Shown piece after piece: positions 23,913-31,487 of a stretch of 64,000 nucleotides of DNA. The first letter of the stretch is position 1. Each line of letters starts with the position of its first letter. A model generated the notes under the pieces. It searched no databases, was not told the origin of the DNA, and was given only the letters and a program-made list of their open reading frames with translations. Where the stretch lies: NCBI RefSeq assembly GCF_014295415.1, contig NZ_CP052909.1, positions 2,418,001-2,482,000 of the forward strand. The letters run 5' to 3'. Position numbers and translations under genes: made by a program. The DNA comes from Constantimarinum furrinae. GTDB taxonomy: Bacteria; Bacteroidota; Bacteroidia; Flavobacteriales; Flavobacteriaceae.

Positions 23913-24623
23913 TTAGTTTTCGCCGGCCTCTTTTTTGGCATCCGCCTTCATTTTCTCATTAGGAACGATCACCACATTTACACGTCGGTTTTGCGCTCTT
24001 CCTTCGGCAGTACTATTGTCTGCTATAGGAGTACTTTCACCAAACCAGTTTGTTGTAAATCGGCTTGAGCTAAGTCCTTTGGTTACTGTAAAGTATGTAG
24101 TTACCGAGTTTGCTCTCTTTCGGGAAAGCTCCATATTGTACTCATCGGCACCTACGCTGTCTGTATGTCCAATAACCAGTACATCGGTATCGGGATATTC
24201 ACGTAAAACACCGGTAAGTTTATCCAGTGTGGCCTGTGAGGCCGCATTGATATTGTACTTATTCGTATCGAAATAAACACCACTGTTCTCATCGAAGGTT
24301 ACAACTATCCCGTCATCAACACGTTCTACCTGTGCTCCCGGAATCTCCTCTTCGATCTTCTTGGCCTGGTTGTCCATACGATTACCGATCAAAACACCGG
24401 CAGTACCACCAACAACACCTCCAATTACAGCGCCAATCTCTCCGTTACCACCTTTACCTACATTGTTTCCAATAATAGCGCCCAGAATGGCTCCACCGGC
24501 AGTACCGATCACTGCTCCTTTTTGTTTGTTATTTGCGTTTCTTGTAGCCTCACAACTGCTGAATGCAGCAACCATCACTATGGATAATGCGAGGATCGAT
24601 ATTTGTTTTAATACATTTTTCAT
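23913..24623 (-). CDS. OmpA family lipoprotein with glycine-zipper domain
   Basis: A 236-residue protein. It has a lipoprotein signal (lipobox FSSC near 24), then a YMGG/Gly-zipper segment of repeated GxxxG (about 36-80: GTAGGAILGAIIGNNVG...). The C-terminal OmpA peptidoglycan-binding domain is at about 115-225, with GHTDSVGADEYNMELS (diaminopimelate-binding Asp) and EGRAQNRRVNVVI (binding Arg). It anchors the outer membrane to the cell wall. Its start shares a base with the stop of the lipocalin gene (TAATG), so the two are translationally coupled. Confidence 0.9.
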   Translation of the reverse strand: MKNVLKQISILALSIVMVAAFSSCEATRNANNKQKGAVIGTAGGAILGAIIGNNVGKGGNGEIGAVIGGVVGGTAGVLIGNRMDNQAKKIEEEIPGAQVERVDDGIVVTFDENSGVYFDTNKYNINAASQATLDKLTGVLREYPDTDVLVIGHTDSVGADEYNMELSRKRANSVTTYFTVTKGLSSSRFTTNWFGESTPIADNSTAEGRAQNRRVNVVIVPNEKMKADAKKEAGEN

Positions 24624-25102
24624 TATTCGTTAATTTTAGAAAAGTTCATAGTAATTTTAAACGGACTGCCTTCTAAGGTAACGGTTTGTTCCCATTGCAT
24701 AGATGACTCGTTCAGGCGTGTTAAACGTAGCCTGAAGCCCGAATTATCTTCAGATTTGCCCTTGGCATTGGTTGGTTTAAGCAGAAAGTCGTACAATCCT
24801 GTTGTTGGATCCACTTCCTGTATATCGAATATAAAGTTTCGATCACCAGACGGGCAATTCGAGTTGTTCACCGTATAAACTCCTGTGTTATTATTAGGAA
24901 TGAACCTCCAGCTACTACCTTCAAAACACTCTTTTGAAGTGTCGTTAAAGAGGGTTACATTAAAAGTTCCCGATCGGTTATACGATATGTTGTCTAATGA
25001 CCAATATCCTTTGATCACTTTTCTTGATTCCTGGACTGTTTTGGGAGTTCCGCAAGCTAGTACGGTTGCCGCTAAAACAGCAAGCATGATTATTTTCTTC
25101 AT
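24623..25102 (-). CDS. Lipocalin-like lipoprotein
   Basis: A 159-residue lipoprotein (MKKIIMLAVLAATVLACG, lipobox VLAC). The mature part starts with a helix and KGYWSLDNISY, the G-x-W signature of the first lipocalin strand, and continues as a beta-rich barrel with two cysteines (CFEGSSW, NCPSGDR) likely bridged. It belongs to the Bacteroidota lipocalin-like family; the ligand is unknown. It is upstream of and coupled to the OmpA gene, and a DUF1328 gene lies 42 bp before it. Confidence 0.8.
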   Translation of the reverse strand: MKKIIMLAVLAATVLACGTPKTVQESRKVIKGYWSLDNISYNRSGTFNVTLFNDTSKECFEGSSWRFIPNNNTGVYTVNNSNCPSGDRNFIFDIQEVDPTTGLYDFLLKPTNAKGKSEDNSGFRLRLTRLNESSMQWEQTVTLEGSPFKITMNFSKINE

Positions 25103-25144
25103 AAATGTTAAGGTTTAAAAAATTGGTTGATATCTACTAGTTTT

Positions 25145-25306
25145 TTATCGTCTGAATAAACGAGAAACTAATGAAAGTACTAACAGTACTAAAAAAATAT
25201 AAAAAATGATCTTAGCAATGTCTGCTGCACCTTCAGCAAGACCGCCAAAACCAAATAAAGCTGCGATTAACGCAATTACTAAAAAAATAATTATCCAGCG
25301 TACCAT
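25145..25306 (-). CDS. DUF1328 family small membrane protein (53 aa)
   Basis: A short gene from ATG 25306. The protein begins [20 protein letters not shown], continues [20 protein letters not shown] and ends [13 protein letters not shown]. Two helices flank a glycine-rich turn, and the G..GLA..AA.IAKI...IF segment is the hallmark of the DUF1328 (YtjA-like) family, often stress-linked small inner-membrane proteins of unknown mechanism. It is 97 bp downstream of the E1 gene's stop and 42 bp before the lipocalin gene on the same strand. Confidence 0.85.
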   Translation of the reverse strand: MVRWIIIFLVIALIAALFGFGGLAEGAADIAKIIFYIFLVLLVLSLVSRLFRR

Positions 25307-25403
25307 ATTTGTGTGTTTTAATGATTAGTATGACACTAAGGTACGTAAGATTGAATGCTATAAAATAATGTTTATCTAAAGTTTAACAGCAAATGTTAAA
25401 GTC

Positions 25404-27410
25404 TTAATAAGTGAGTAGTGCTTCAAAGGCCTTCTTTAACCTTTCCTTCGGAAGGTAGTGTTTCTCAAGGTTGGCTGCGAATGGTATGGGAGTTTCTAAA
25501 CTAGCCACGCGTTTAATGGGTGCGTCGAGATGTTCAAAACAGTGCTCAGAGATTAATGCCGAAATATCTGAAGCTATCCCGCCAAACATACTGTCTTCCT
25601 GTAGTATTAAGACTTTTCCTGTTTTCTTCACTGAATTATAAATGGTCTCCGAGTCTAAAGGCATTAGTGTTCTTAGGTCTATTAGATCTACCGAAGTATT
25701 ATTGCCCTCTTCTAAAAACTCAATAGCCCAGTGTACTCCGGCTCCATAGGTAATAAGAGTGATGTCATTTCCTTCTTTAAGGACCGCAGCTTTTCCTAAA
25801 GGTATGTTGTAATATCCCACAGGGACTTCCTGGCGAATGCTTCTATATAATGCCTTATGCTCAAAAAACAATACCGGATTGGGATCTTCTATCGCAGTTG
25901 CCAATAATCCTTTGGCGTCGTAAGGGAATGCCGGATAGACCACTTTTAATCCCGGGGTGTGGGTAAACCACGCTTCGTTAGTCTGACTGTGGAACGGACC
26001 TGCTCCTACCCCTGCTCCACAGGGCATACGAATTACCACATCGGCTTTTTCATTCCATCGATAATGACTTTTAGCCAGATAATTAATAATGGGGTTAAAT
26101 CCTGAAGTCACAAAATCTGCAAACTGCATTTCTACCACCGCCTTAAATCCGTTGATCGAAAGCCCCATAGCAGCAGAAACGATAGCCGACTCACAAATTG
26201 GAGTATTGCGCACCCGCTCTTTTCCGAATTCTTCCACAAATCCTTCAGTGATCTTAAACACTCCTCCATATTCCGCTACATCCTGCCCCATGATAACCAG
26301 ATTATCATGACGTTGCATACTTTGTCTTAAGCCATCGGAAATCGCATCAATGAGTCGTAGCTCTGTAGTTTTTAAACTATCTTTAACTTCTTGATATACA
26401 AATGGTTTGAATACATCATTTATTTCATTACTTTCAGTATATTCAATAGCAGGTTCGGCGAAGGCAAGCTCAAGGTTTTCATCAATTTCCTTCTTAATTT
26501 CAGTTTTATACGCTTCTATGGTACTTTCTGAAAGCAGTTCTTCCGAAAGTAACCATTGTTCATAATTCTCCAACGGATCCTTGGCAGCCCATTCATCCAT
26601 AAGCACTTGAGGAACATACTTTGTCCCGCTCGCCTCTTCATGACCGCGCATTCTAAAAGTTCGGAATTCCAGTAAAACAGGTCTCGGATCCTTTCTCATA
26701 CTGTCTGTTAACTCCTTTAAAGTATTGTAAACCTCCAGTATATTATTACCTTCTATGATATGAGCTTCCATACCATACCCCTTGCCTCTGTCTGCCAGGT
26801 TCTCACAATTATATTGTTCGCTGGTAGGTGTTGAAAGTCCGTAGCCATTATTTTCAATACAAAAAAGCACGGGTAACTGCCATACTGAAGCCACATTGAG
26901 AGCTTCGTGTATATCTCCTTCACTGGTTCCGCCTTCACCTGTAAACACCGCGCAGAGTTGGTTATTCTCCTTCAGTTTATTGCCAAGCGCAATTCCGTCG
27001 GCTACGCCAAATTGAGGACCCAGATGTGAGATCATACCCACGATCTTAAATTCCTGTGTTCCGAAGTGAAAACTGCGATCTCTTCCTTTTGTAAATCCGT
27101 TAGCCTTGCCTTGCCATTGTGAAAACAGACGATATAACGGGATTTCCCGGGTTGTGAATACACCGAGATTCCGATGCATGGGAAGAATGTATTCCTCTTT
27201 GTCCAAAACGGAAGCAATTCCTACTGAAATAGCCTCCTGCCCGATTCCGCTAAACCACTTGGATATTTTACCTTGCCGTAGAAGAATAAGCATTTTTTCT
27301 TCAATAAGCCTTGGCTTAAGCATTCTCTTGTACAGTGTGATCAATGTCGTACTGTCAAAATTTCCTCTCTCGTATTCAAATTGCACCTTGGCTTCGGTTT
27401 GGGATTTCAT
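25404..27410 (-). CDS. Branched-chain 2-oxoacid dehydrogenase E1, fused alpha and beta subunits
   Basis: A 668-residue thiamine-diphosphate enzyme that decarboxylates branched-chain 2-oxo acids and loads lipoyl-E2. Residues 1-335 are the alpha subunit, with the ThDP/Mg motif GEG (158-160)...ENN (186-188) and the RMRGHEEASG phosphorylation-loop region. Residues 345-668 are the beta subunit (GVFKITEGFVEEFG, E.AIVSAAMGLSINGFKAV, PCGAGVGAGPFHSQ). The alpha-beta fusion is standard in Bacteroidetes, where it feeds iso-branched fatty acid primers and Val/Leu/Ile catabolism. E2 and E3 are not in the window. A -7 box lies 46 bp upstream. Confidence 0.92.
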   Translation of the reverse strand: MKSQTEAKVQFEYERGNFDSTTLITLYKRMLKPRLIEEKMLILLRQGKISKWFSGIGQEAISVGIASVLDKEEYILPMHRNLGVFTTREIPLYRLFSQWQGKANGFTKGRDRSFHFGTQEFKIVGMISHLGPQFGVADGIALGNKLKENNQLCAVFTGEGGTSEGDIHEALNVASVWQLPVLFCIENNGYGLSTPTSEQYNCENLADRGKGYGMEAHIIEGNNILEVYNTLKELTDSMRKDPRPVLLEFRTFRMRGHEEASGTKYVPQVLMDEWAAKDPLENYEQWLLSEELLSESTIEAYKTEIKKEIDENLELAFAEPAIEYTESNEINDVFKPFVYQEVKDSLKTTELRLIDAISDGLRQSMQRHDNLVIMGQDVAEYGGVFKITEGFVEEFGKERVRNTPICESAIVSAAMGLSINGFKAVVEMQFADFVTSGFNPIINYLAKSHYRWNEKADVVIRMPCGAGVGAGPFHSQTNEAWFTHTPGLKVVYPAFPYDAKGLLATAIEDPNPVLFFEHKALYRSIRQEVPVGYYNIPLGKAAVLKEGNDITLITYGAGVHWAIEFLEEGNNTSVDLIDLRTLMPLDSETIYNSVKKTGKVLILQEDSMFGGIASDISALISEHCFEHLDAPIKRVASLETPIPFAANLEKHYLPKERLKKAFEALLTY

Positions 27411-27455
27411 TTGTAGTAATTAGCAGTTTCAAATGTAGAAAAAATAGGTTGCTCA

Positions 27456-27463
27456 CAAAGATA
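27456..27463 (-). promoter_or_regulatory. -7 element for the fused E1 gene
   Basis: On the minus strand TATCTTTG matches TAnnTTTG and lies 45 bp before the E1 ATG. No well-spaced -33 TTG is visible. It forms a divergent promoter pair with the elements at 27497-27513. Confidence 0.45.
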
Positions 27464-27505
27464 TTAATCCAATTTTTTATCTAGCAGATTCACCGCTATA
27501 TTTGG

Positions 27506-27513
27506 TATATTTG
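27506..27513 (+). promoter_or_regulatory. -7 element(s) for the 2OG-Fe(II) oxygenase operon
   Basis: TATATTTG occurs twice in tandem, at 27497-27504 and 27506-27513, each an exact TAnnTTTG match. The nearer copy puts transcription start near 27519, giving a leader of about 18 nt before the ATG at 27537. Confidence 0.5.
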
Positions 27514-27536
27514 TACTTTGTGAAAAAGATAGGCTT

Positions 27537-28487
27537 ATGAACAATATACCCAGCGTCGATCTGGCCGATTTTCTGTCGGAAGACCCTAAAAGAAAGCAAC
27601 ATTTTGTCAATGAACTAGGAAAAGCCTACGAAGAAATTGGTTTTGTTTCTCTTAAAAACCATTTTTTAAGCGATGCTCTCGTTGAAAACCTCTACAAGGA
27701 AATTAAAGCCTTCTTCGCACTTCCGCTCGACACCAAAAAGAAATATGAAATTGAAGGTTTAGGAGGTCAGCGGGGTTATGTTTCCTTCGGAAAAGAACAC
27801 GCCAAAGGAAAGAAAGAAGGGGATCTGAAAGAATTCTGGCACTTTGGTCAGGAGCCCTCTGAAGACGCCAACCTACCCGAAAATTATCCCGATAATGTAA
27901 AGGTTTCTGAATTGAAGGATTTTAACGCCACCGGGATGGAAGCCTATCGAATGTTGGAAAAAACAGGAATATACGTATTACGGGCTTTAGCGCTTTACAT
28001 CGGATTAAAGGAAGACTATTTCGATCATTGGGCTACCAATGGCAACAGTATTTTAAGACCTATACATTACCCTCCAATTACCGAAGAGCCTAAAGGTGCT
28101 GTACGGGCAGGGGCTCATGGCGACATTAACCTGATTACCTTACTTATGGGAGCTTCCACAGGGGGATTACAAGTATTGCGAAAAGACGGTGAATGGATCG
28201 ATGCTATTCCGCAGGAGGATGAACTGGTCATTAATGTAGGTGACATGCTGGAGCGACATACCAATAACAAGCTACGATCCACCATTCACCGAGTCATTAA
28301 TCCGCCACGCGAACAATGGGGCACACCGCGTTATTCTATCCCTTTCTTTATGCATCCGCGAAGTGATATGCCTTTAAATTGTCTGGAAGAATGTATAGAT
28401 GCCGAACACCCAAAAGCATACGAGGATATCACGGCGGGTGAATTTTTAAACCAGCGGCTGATCGAGATCGGACTCATAAAAAAATAA
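27537..28487 (+). CDS. 2-oxoglutarate/Fe(II)-dependent oxygenase, isopenicillin N synthase family
   Basis: A 316-residue double-stranded beta-helix oxygenase. The DIOX_N part (about 4-110: IPSVDLADFL...EIGFVSLKNH) precedes the 2OG-FeII core. The iron triad is complete: HGD in AGAHGDINLITLLMG and the distal His in STIHRVINP. The 2-oxoglutarate-binding Arg-x-Ser is in PRYSIPFFMHP. It oxidises an unknown small molecule, with 2-oxoglutarate decarboxylation. It is the first gene of a four-gene operon (1 bp gap, then two ATGA overlaps) with SUI1, nucleoside phosphorylase and solute-binding-fold genes. Confidence 0.9.
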   Translation: MNNIPSVDLADFLSEDPKRKQHFVNELGKAYEEIGFVSLKNHFLSDALVENLYKEIKAFFALPLDTKKKYEIEGLGGQRGYVSFGKEHAKGKKEGDLKEFWHFGQEPSEDANLPENYPDNVKVSELKDFNATGMEAYRMLEKTGIYVLRALALYIGLKEDYFDHWATNGNSILRPIHYPPITEEPKGAVRAGAHGDINLITLLMGASTGGLQVLRKDGEWIDAIPQEDELVINVGDMLERHTNNKLRSTIHRVINPPREQWGTPRYSIPFFMHPRSDMPLNCLEECIDAEHPKAYEDITAGEFLNQRLIEIGLIKK

Positions 28488-28488
28488 T

Positions 28489-28815
28489 ATGGACCTTCAG
28501 GATCAGTTAAAGAATCTATTTCCGGACCATACACCTTCCGAAGTACCCGAAAAGGTAACTGAGTCTTCGGTATGGCTTCAGGATGAGCCACTGCTGTGTA
28601 AATATGAAAAGCGCAAGGGAAAACCTATCACCATAATTGAAGGTTATAACGGTGCCGACAGTGACTTCAAGCAATTAGCCAAAGAGATCAAGCAATTACT
28701 AAGTGTGGGTGGAAGCTTTAAGAACGAACAGATCATTATTCAGGGGGATTATCGTGACCGGATCATGGAATTCTTAAAGGAAAAAGGATTCTCTGTAAAA
28801 CGTGTTGGAGGATGA
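28489..28815 (+). CDS. SUI1/eIF1-like translation factor (YciH family)
   Basis: A 108-residue protein. The SUI1 core is at about 40-105: RKGKPITIIEGYNGADSDF, then LAKEIKQLLSVGGSFKNEQI and IIIQGDYRDRIMEFLKEKGF, the standard KK.LA..LK...G.GG.....I.IQGD pattern. In bacteria such proteins bind the 30S subunit and can influence initiation fidelity. The N-terminal 35 residues are a short acidic tail. It overlaps the nucleoside phosphorylase start by an ATGA. Confidence 0.9.
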   Translation: MDLQDQLKNLFPDHTPSEVPEKVTESSVWLQDEPLLCKYEKRKGKPITIIEGYNGADSDFKQLAKEIKQLLSVGGSFKNEQIIIQGDYRDRIMEFLKEKGFSVKRVGG

Positions 28816-29681
28816 AAATACCAGACTCTGAATTGATCCTAAACAGTGACGGTAGTATTTATCACCTTAATTTAAAACCGTCAGATATTGCATCGACCAT
28901 TATCACTGTTGGTGATCCTGAAAGGGTGGATGATATTTCCCGCTGTTTCGATTCTATCGAGCTAAAAATTCAGAAAAGAGAATTTAAAACACATACCGGA
29001 ATATATAAAGGGAAAAGGATCTCCGTTATTTCCACAGGCATTGGCACAGATAATATCGATATCGTTCTCAACGAACTCGATGCCCTGGTAAACATCGATT
29101 TCAAAACCCGAAAGGTAAAAGATGAGCTAACAAGGCTCGATATAATAAGAATTGGTACTTCCGGAGCGATTCAGCCCTCTATCCCCGTCGATGGTTTTTT
29201 AGTTTCAGAGATGGCGATAGGATTCGACAACTTACTACATTTTTATCGTTCTGAAGCTGTTGTAAACAACGATTTTTCGGAAGCATTTATAAAACATACC
29301 AATTGGCATAATAAAAGATCCGTCCCCTATGTAGTGTCGGCAGATGATTCACTGCTACAGATGTTTTCTTCAGATGTATTTATAAAGGGCTGTACGGCAA
29401 CCGGTGTGGGCTTTTATGGTCCGCAAGGACGTGTACTCCGCTTAGCGCTACAGGATAATGATATGATCCAGAATATAAAGAATTTTCGCTTTCAGGAGAA
29501 GTCGATCACCAATCTGGAAATGGAAACAGCCGGCATCTACGGACTTGCAAAACTATTGGGTCACCGGGCCCTATCATTAAATGCTATTTTAGCGAATCGT
29601 ACTACAGGTACATTCAGCAAAGAACCACAGAAAACGATCGATGCTTTGATCGAACATACACTAGAAGTTATTTCAGCATGA
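28812..29681 (+). CDS. Nucleoside phosphorylase (uridine phosphorylase-like)
   Basis: A 289-residue enzyme of the NP-I (PNP/UDP) superfamily. The phosphate-binding start VGDPERVDDIS, the STGIGTDNIDIVLNELDAL segment, IRIGTSGAIQP, and the ribose-binding EMETAGIYGLA near 237-247 are all present. It splits a nucleoside with phosphate to base and ribose-1-phosphate; the best guess is uridine or a related pyrimidine. The middle insert (about 90-105) is typical of Bacteroidota members. It shares ATGA overlaps with both neighbours, so its expression is coupled to the SUI1 factor and the solute-binding-fold protein. Confidence 0.88.
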   Translation: MKIPDSELILNSDGSIYHLNLKPSDIASTIITVGDPERVDDISRCFDSIELKIQKREFKTHTGIYKGKRISVISTGIGTDNIDIVLNELDALVNIDFKTRKVKDELTRLDIIRIGTSGAIQPSIPVDGFLVSEMAIGFDNLLHFYRSEAVVNNDFSEAFIKHTNWHNKRSVPYVVSADDSLLQMFSSDVFIKGCTATGVGFYGPQGRVLRLALQDNDMIQNIKNFRFQEKSITNLEMETAGIYGLAKLLGHRALSLNAILANRTTGTFSKEPQKTIDALIEHTLEVISA

Positions 29682-30532
29682 AAAATTTAATCATTGGCGG
29701 CGTACCAGAACATTTTAATCTTCCGTGGTATTTAACACTTCGGGATAAGGAGTATCACGCAAAGGACATCAATCTGCGTTGGCGGGATTTTCCGGGTGGC
29801 ACAGGGCGAATGTGTAAGGCGTTGCGGAATGGAGAAATAGATTTGGCGGTTATTCTTACCGAGGGTATAATTCGGGATATCGTAAAGGGAAATCCGTCTA
29901 AAATTGTACAGATCTTTGTCGCTTCTCCTTTGCTTTGGGGAATCCATGTTGCTGAAAACTCAAATTTCTCATCGGTTGAAGAATTAAAAGGAACTCATGC
30001 CGCTATAAGTAGGTTTGGTTCCGGATCTCATTTAATGGCTTATGTGAATGCTGAAGTCATGGGCTGGGATACCGAGCAAGATCTTAATTTTACCGTGGTG
30101 AATAATTTAACCGGTGCTCTTGAAGGACTTCCCAGGGGCGAAGGTGACTATTTTATGTGGGAAAAATTTACGACCAAGCCCTATGTAGACAACGGTCCTT
30201 TGCGGAGAATAGGTGAAGTTCCTACGCCCTGGCCCTGCTTTGTTATTGCGGCAACCAACAAAATACTCGAAAAGGATGCAGATGCCGTTCGCGATATCTT
30301 GGACATCATTAATACAACCACCAGAGAGTTTAAATCCATCCCCTCTATCGATACTATGATCGCAAACCGATATAAACAAAAACCGGAAGACGTCACCGAG
30401 TGGTTATCACTAACTGAATGGAGTCAGCAGAATTTAACCGAAAATCAAGTAGATATTATTCAGGGGCAATTGAAAAAGCTCGATCTTATTGACAATAAGG
30501 TTCAGGCCGACAGCATTTTACATTCTTTTTGA
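29678..30532 (+). CDS. Cytosolic protein with type-2 periplasmic-binding fold
   Basis: A 284-residue protein. It begins MKNLIIGGVPEHFNLPWYLT with no signal peptide. LRWRDFPGGTGRMCKALRNG, DLAVILTEGIIRDI and LLWGIHVAENSNFSSVEELK, followed by ISRFGSGSHLMAYVNA, match the two-lobed fold of ABC-type substrate-binding proteins of the NMT1/SsuA-like kind. Lacking export, it is more likely an enzyme or cytosolic ligand sensor, as in menaquinone MqnA/MqnD or THI5-like enzymes, than a transport component. No permease or ATPase is nearby. It ends the operon that starts at 27537. Confidence 0.75.
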   Translation: MKNLIIGGVPEHFNLPWYLTLRDKEYHAKDINLRWRDFPGGTGRMCKALRNGEIDLAVILTEGIIRDIVKGNPSKIVQIFVASPLLWGIHVAENSNFSSVEELKGTHAAISRFGSGSHLMAYVNAEVMGWDTEQDLNFTVVNNLTGALEGLPRGEGDYFMWEKFTTKPYVDNGPLRRIGEVPTPWPCFVIAATNKILEKDADAVRDILDIINTTTREFKSIPSIDTMIANRYKQKPEDVTEWLSLTEWSQQNLTENQVDIIQGQLKKLDLIDNKVQADSILHSF

Positions 30533-30599
30533 TTTTTTTTCTGAAAAAACGCAACCATCTTCTGCACCCTGCATCTTACTATTGTAAATAAGTAAGTTT

Positions 30600-30707
30600 A
30601 TGACAACATTTTTAATCATTTTAGGGGCCTTACTTGTGACCAACTTTTTGTTATTACAATTTAGTTGTAACGATGCGACTGAGCCCGAGACGCCTGAAGA
30701 AGAATAG
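30600..30707 (+). CDS. Small single-helix membrane peptide (35 aa)
   Basis: ATG 30600 opens a short frame: MTTFLIILGALLVTNFLLLQ, then FSCNDATEPETPEEE. It has one hydrophobic helix with a cysteine at its end (QFSCND resembles a weak lipobox) and an acidic tail. A TACTATTG sequence just upstream is one base off the -7 consensus. The composition argues for a real envelope micropeptide, but conservation cannot be judged here. Confidence 0.5.
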   Translation: MTTFLIILGALLVTNFLLLQFSCNDATEPETPEEE

Positions 30708-30738
30708 GAAAACCCTACTCCCCTCCTTTTTCTTCTAC

Positions 30739-31404
30739 TTACCACCTAATAGGTGATTTTCCATTTTTTATTAAATACTCATTTGTTTTGCTGAAATGCT
30801 TATTGCCAAACCAGTACCCTCTGTTTGCGCTTAAGGGAGACGGATGTCCTGTTGTAAGTACCAGATGCTTTTTGCTATCTATCTTACTTCCCTTTTTCTT
30901 TGCATAACCTCCCCACAACAAGAACACTAAAGACTCCCGTTCTTCAGAAAGTTTAGAGATCACAGCATCCGTAAACTGCTCCCAACCTTTATTTTGATGA
31001 CTTCCGGCCTTATGAGCTCTAACGGTAAGCGTGGCGTTAAGCAATAACACTCCTTGTGCTGCCCAGGGTTCCAGATTTCCTGAAAGCGGCAATTGGGTAT
31101 TGGTATCGCTTAAAATCTCTCTGAAAATATTAAGTAACGAGGGTGGCTTGGAAATACCGTCATTTACCGAGAAACAGAGTCCGTTCGCCTGTCCCGGACC
31201 GTGATAGGGATCCTGCCCTAGGATAACAACCTTTACCTTGTGAAATGGAGTGTGGTCGAATGCCGCAAAGATTCTGTTGCCGGGAGGAAAACATTGGTTC
31301 GTAGAATATTCTGCTTTTACAAATTCTATGAGTTCTTTAAAATAATCCTTTTCAAATTCATCAGACAGGGCTTCCTTCCAATGCGCTTCAATTTTTACAT
31401 CCAT
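30739..31404 (-). CDS. ung: Uracil-DNA glycosylase
   Basis: A 221-residue family-1 UDG that removes uracil from DNA. The water-activating loop GQDPYHGPGQANGLCFSV (with catalytic Asp), the FLLWGGYAKKKGSKI segment and the minor-groove loop TTGHPSPLSANRG (with the catalytic His) are intact. It is full length, monocistronic, and divergent from the mutS2 gene, with which it shares an 83-bp promoter region. Confidence 0.96.
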   Translation of the reverse strand: MDVKIEAHWKEALSDEFEKDYFKELIEFVKAEYSTNQCFPPGNRIFAAFDHTPFHKVKVVILGQDPYHGPGQANGLCFSVNDGISKPPSLLNIFREILSDTNTQLPLSGNLEPWAAQGVLLLNATLTVRAHKAGSHQNKGWEQFTDAVISKLSEERESLVFLLWGGYAKKKGSKIDSKKHLVLTTGHPSPLSANRGYWFGNKHFSKTNEYLIKNGKSPIRW

Positions 31405-31410
31405 TATTAG

Positions 31411-31418
31411 TACTTTTG
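31411..31418 (+). promoter_or_regulatory. Candidate -7 element for the mutS2-like gene
   Basis: TACTTTTG matches TAnnTTTG exactly in the ung/mutS2 divergent gap. No TTG is seen at -33. The leader to ATG 31488 would be about 60 nt. Confidence 0.35.
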
Positions 31419-31487
31419 CCTGACTAAAATAAACAATTATTTATCGGAAATAATTCAAAAACTCTTTTCTTCTGAAAGGATCCTACG

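Noticed and set aside
28812-30532. Nucleoside phosphorylase plus binding-fold protein as the futalosine (MqnB/MqnA/MqnD) menaquinone pathway
   Set aside because: The phosphorylase has the uridine-phosphorylase-like motifs rather than those of futalosine hydrolase as I know them, the binding-fold protein lacks the MqnA/MqnD N-terminal pattern, and no MqnC/MqnE radical-SAM gene is near.
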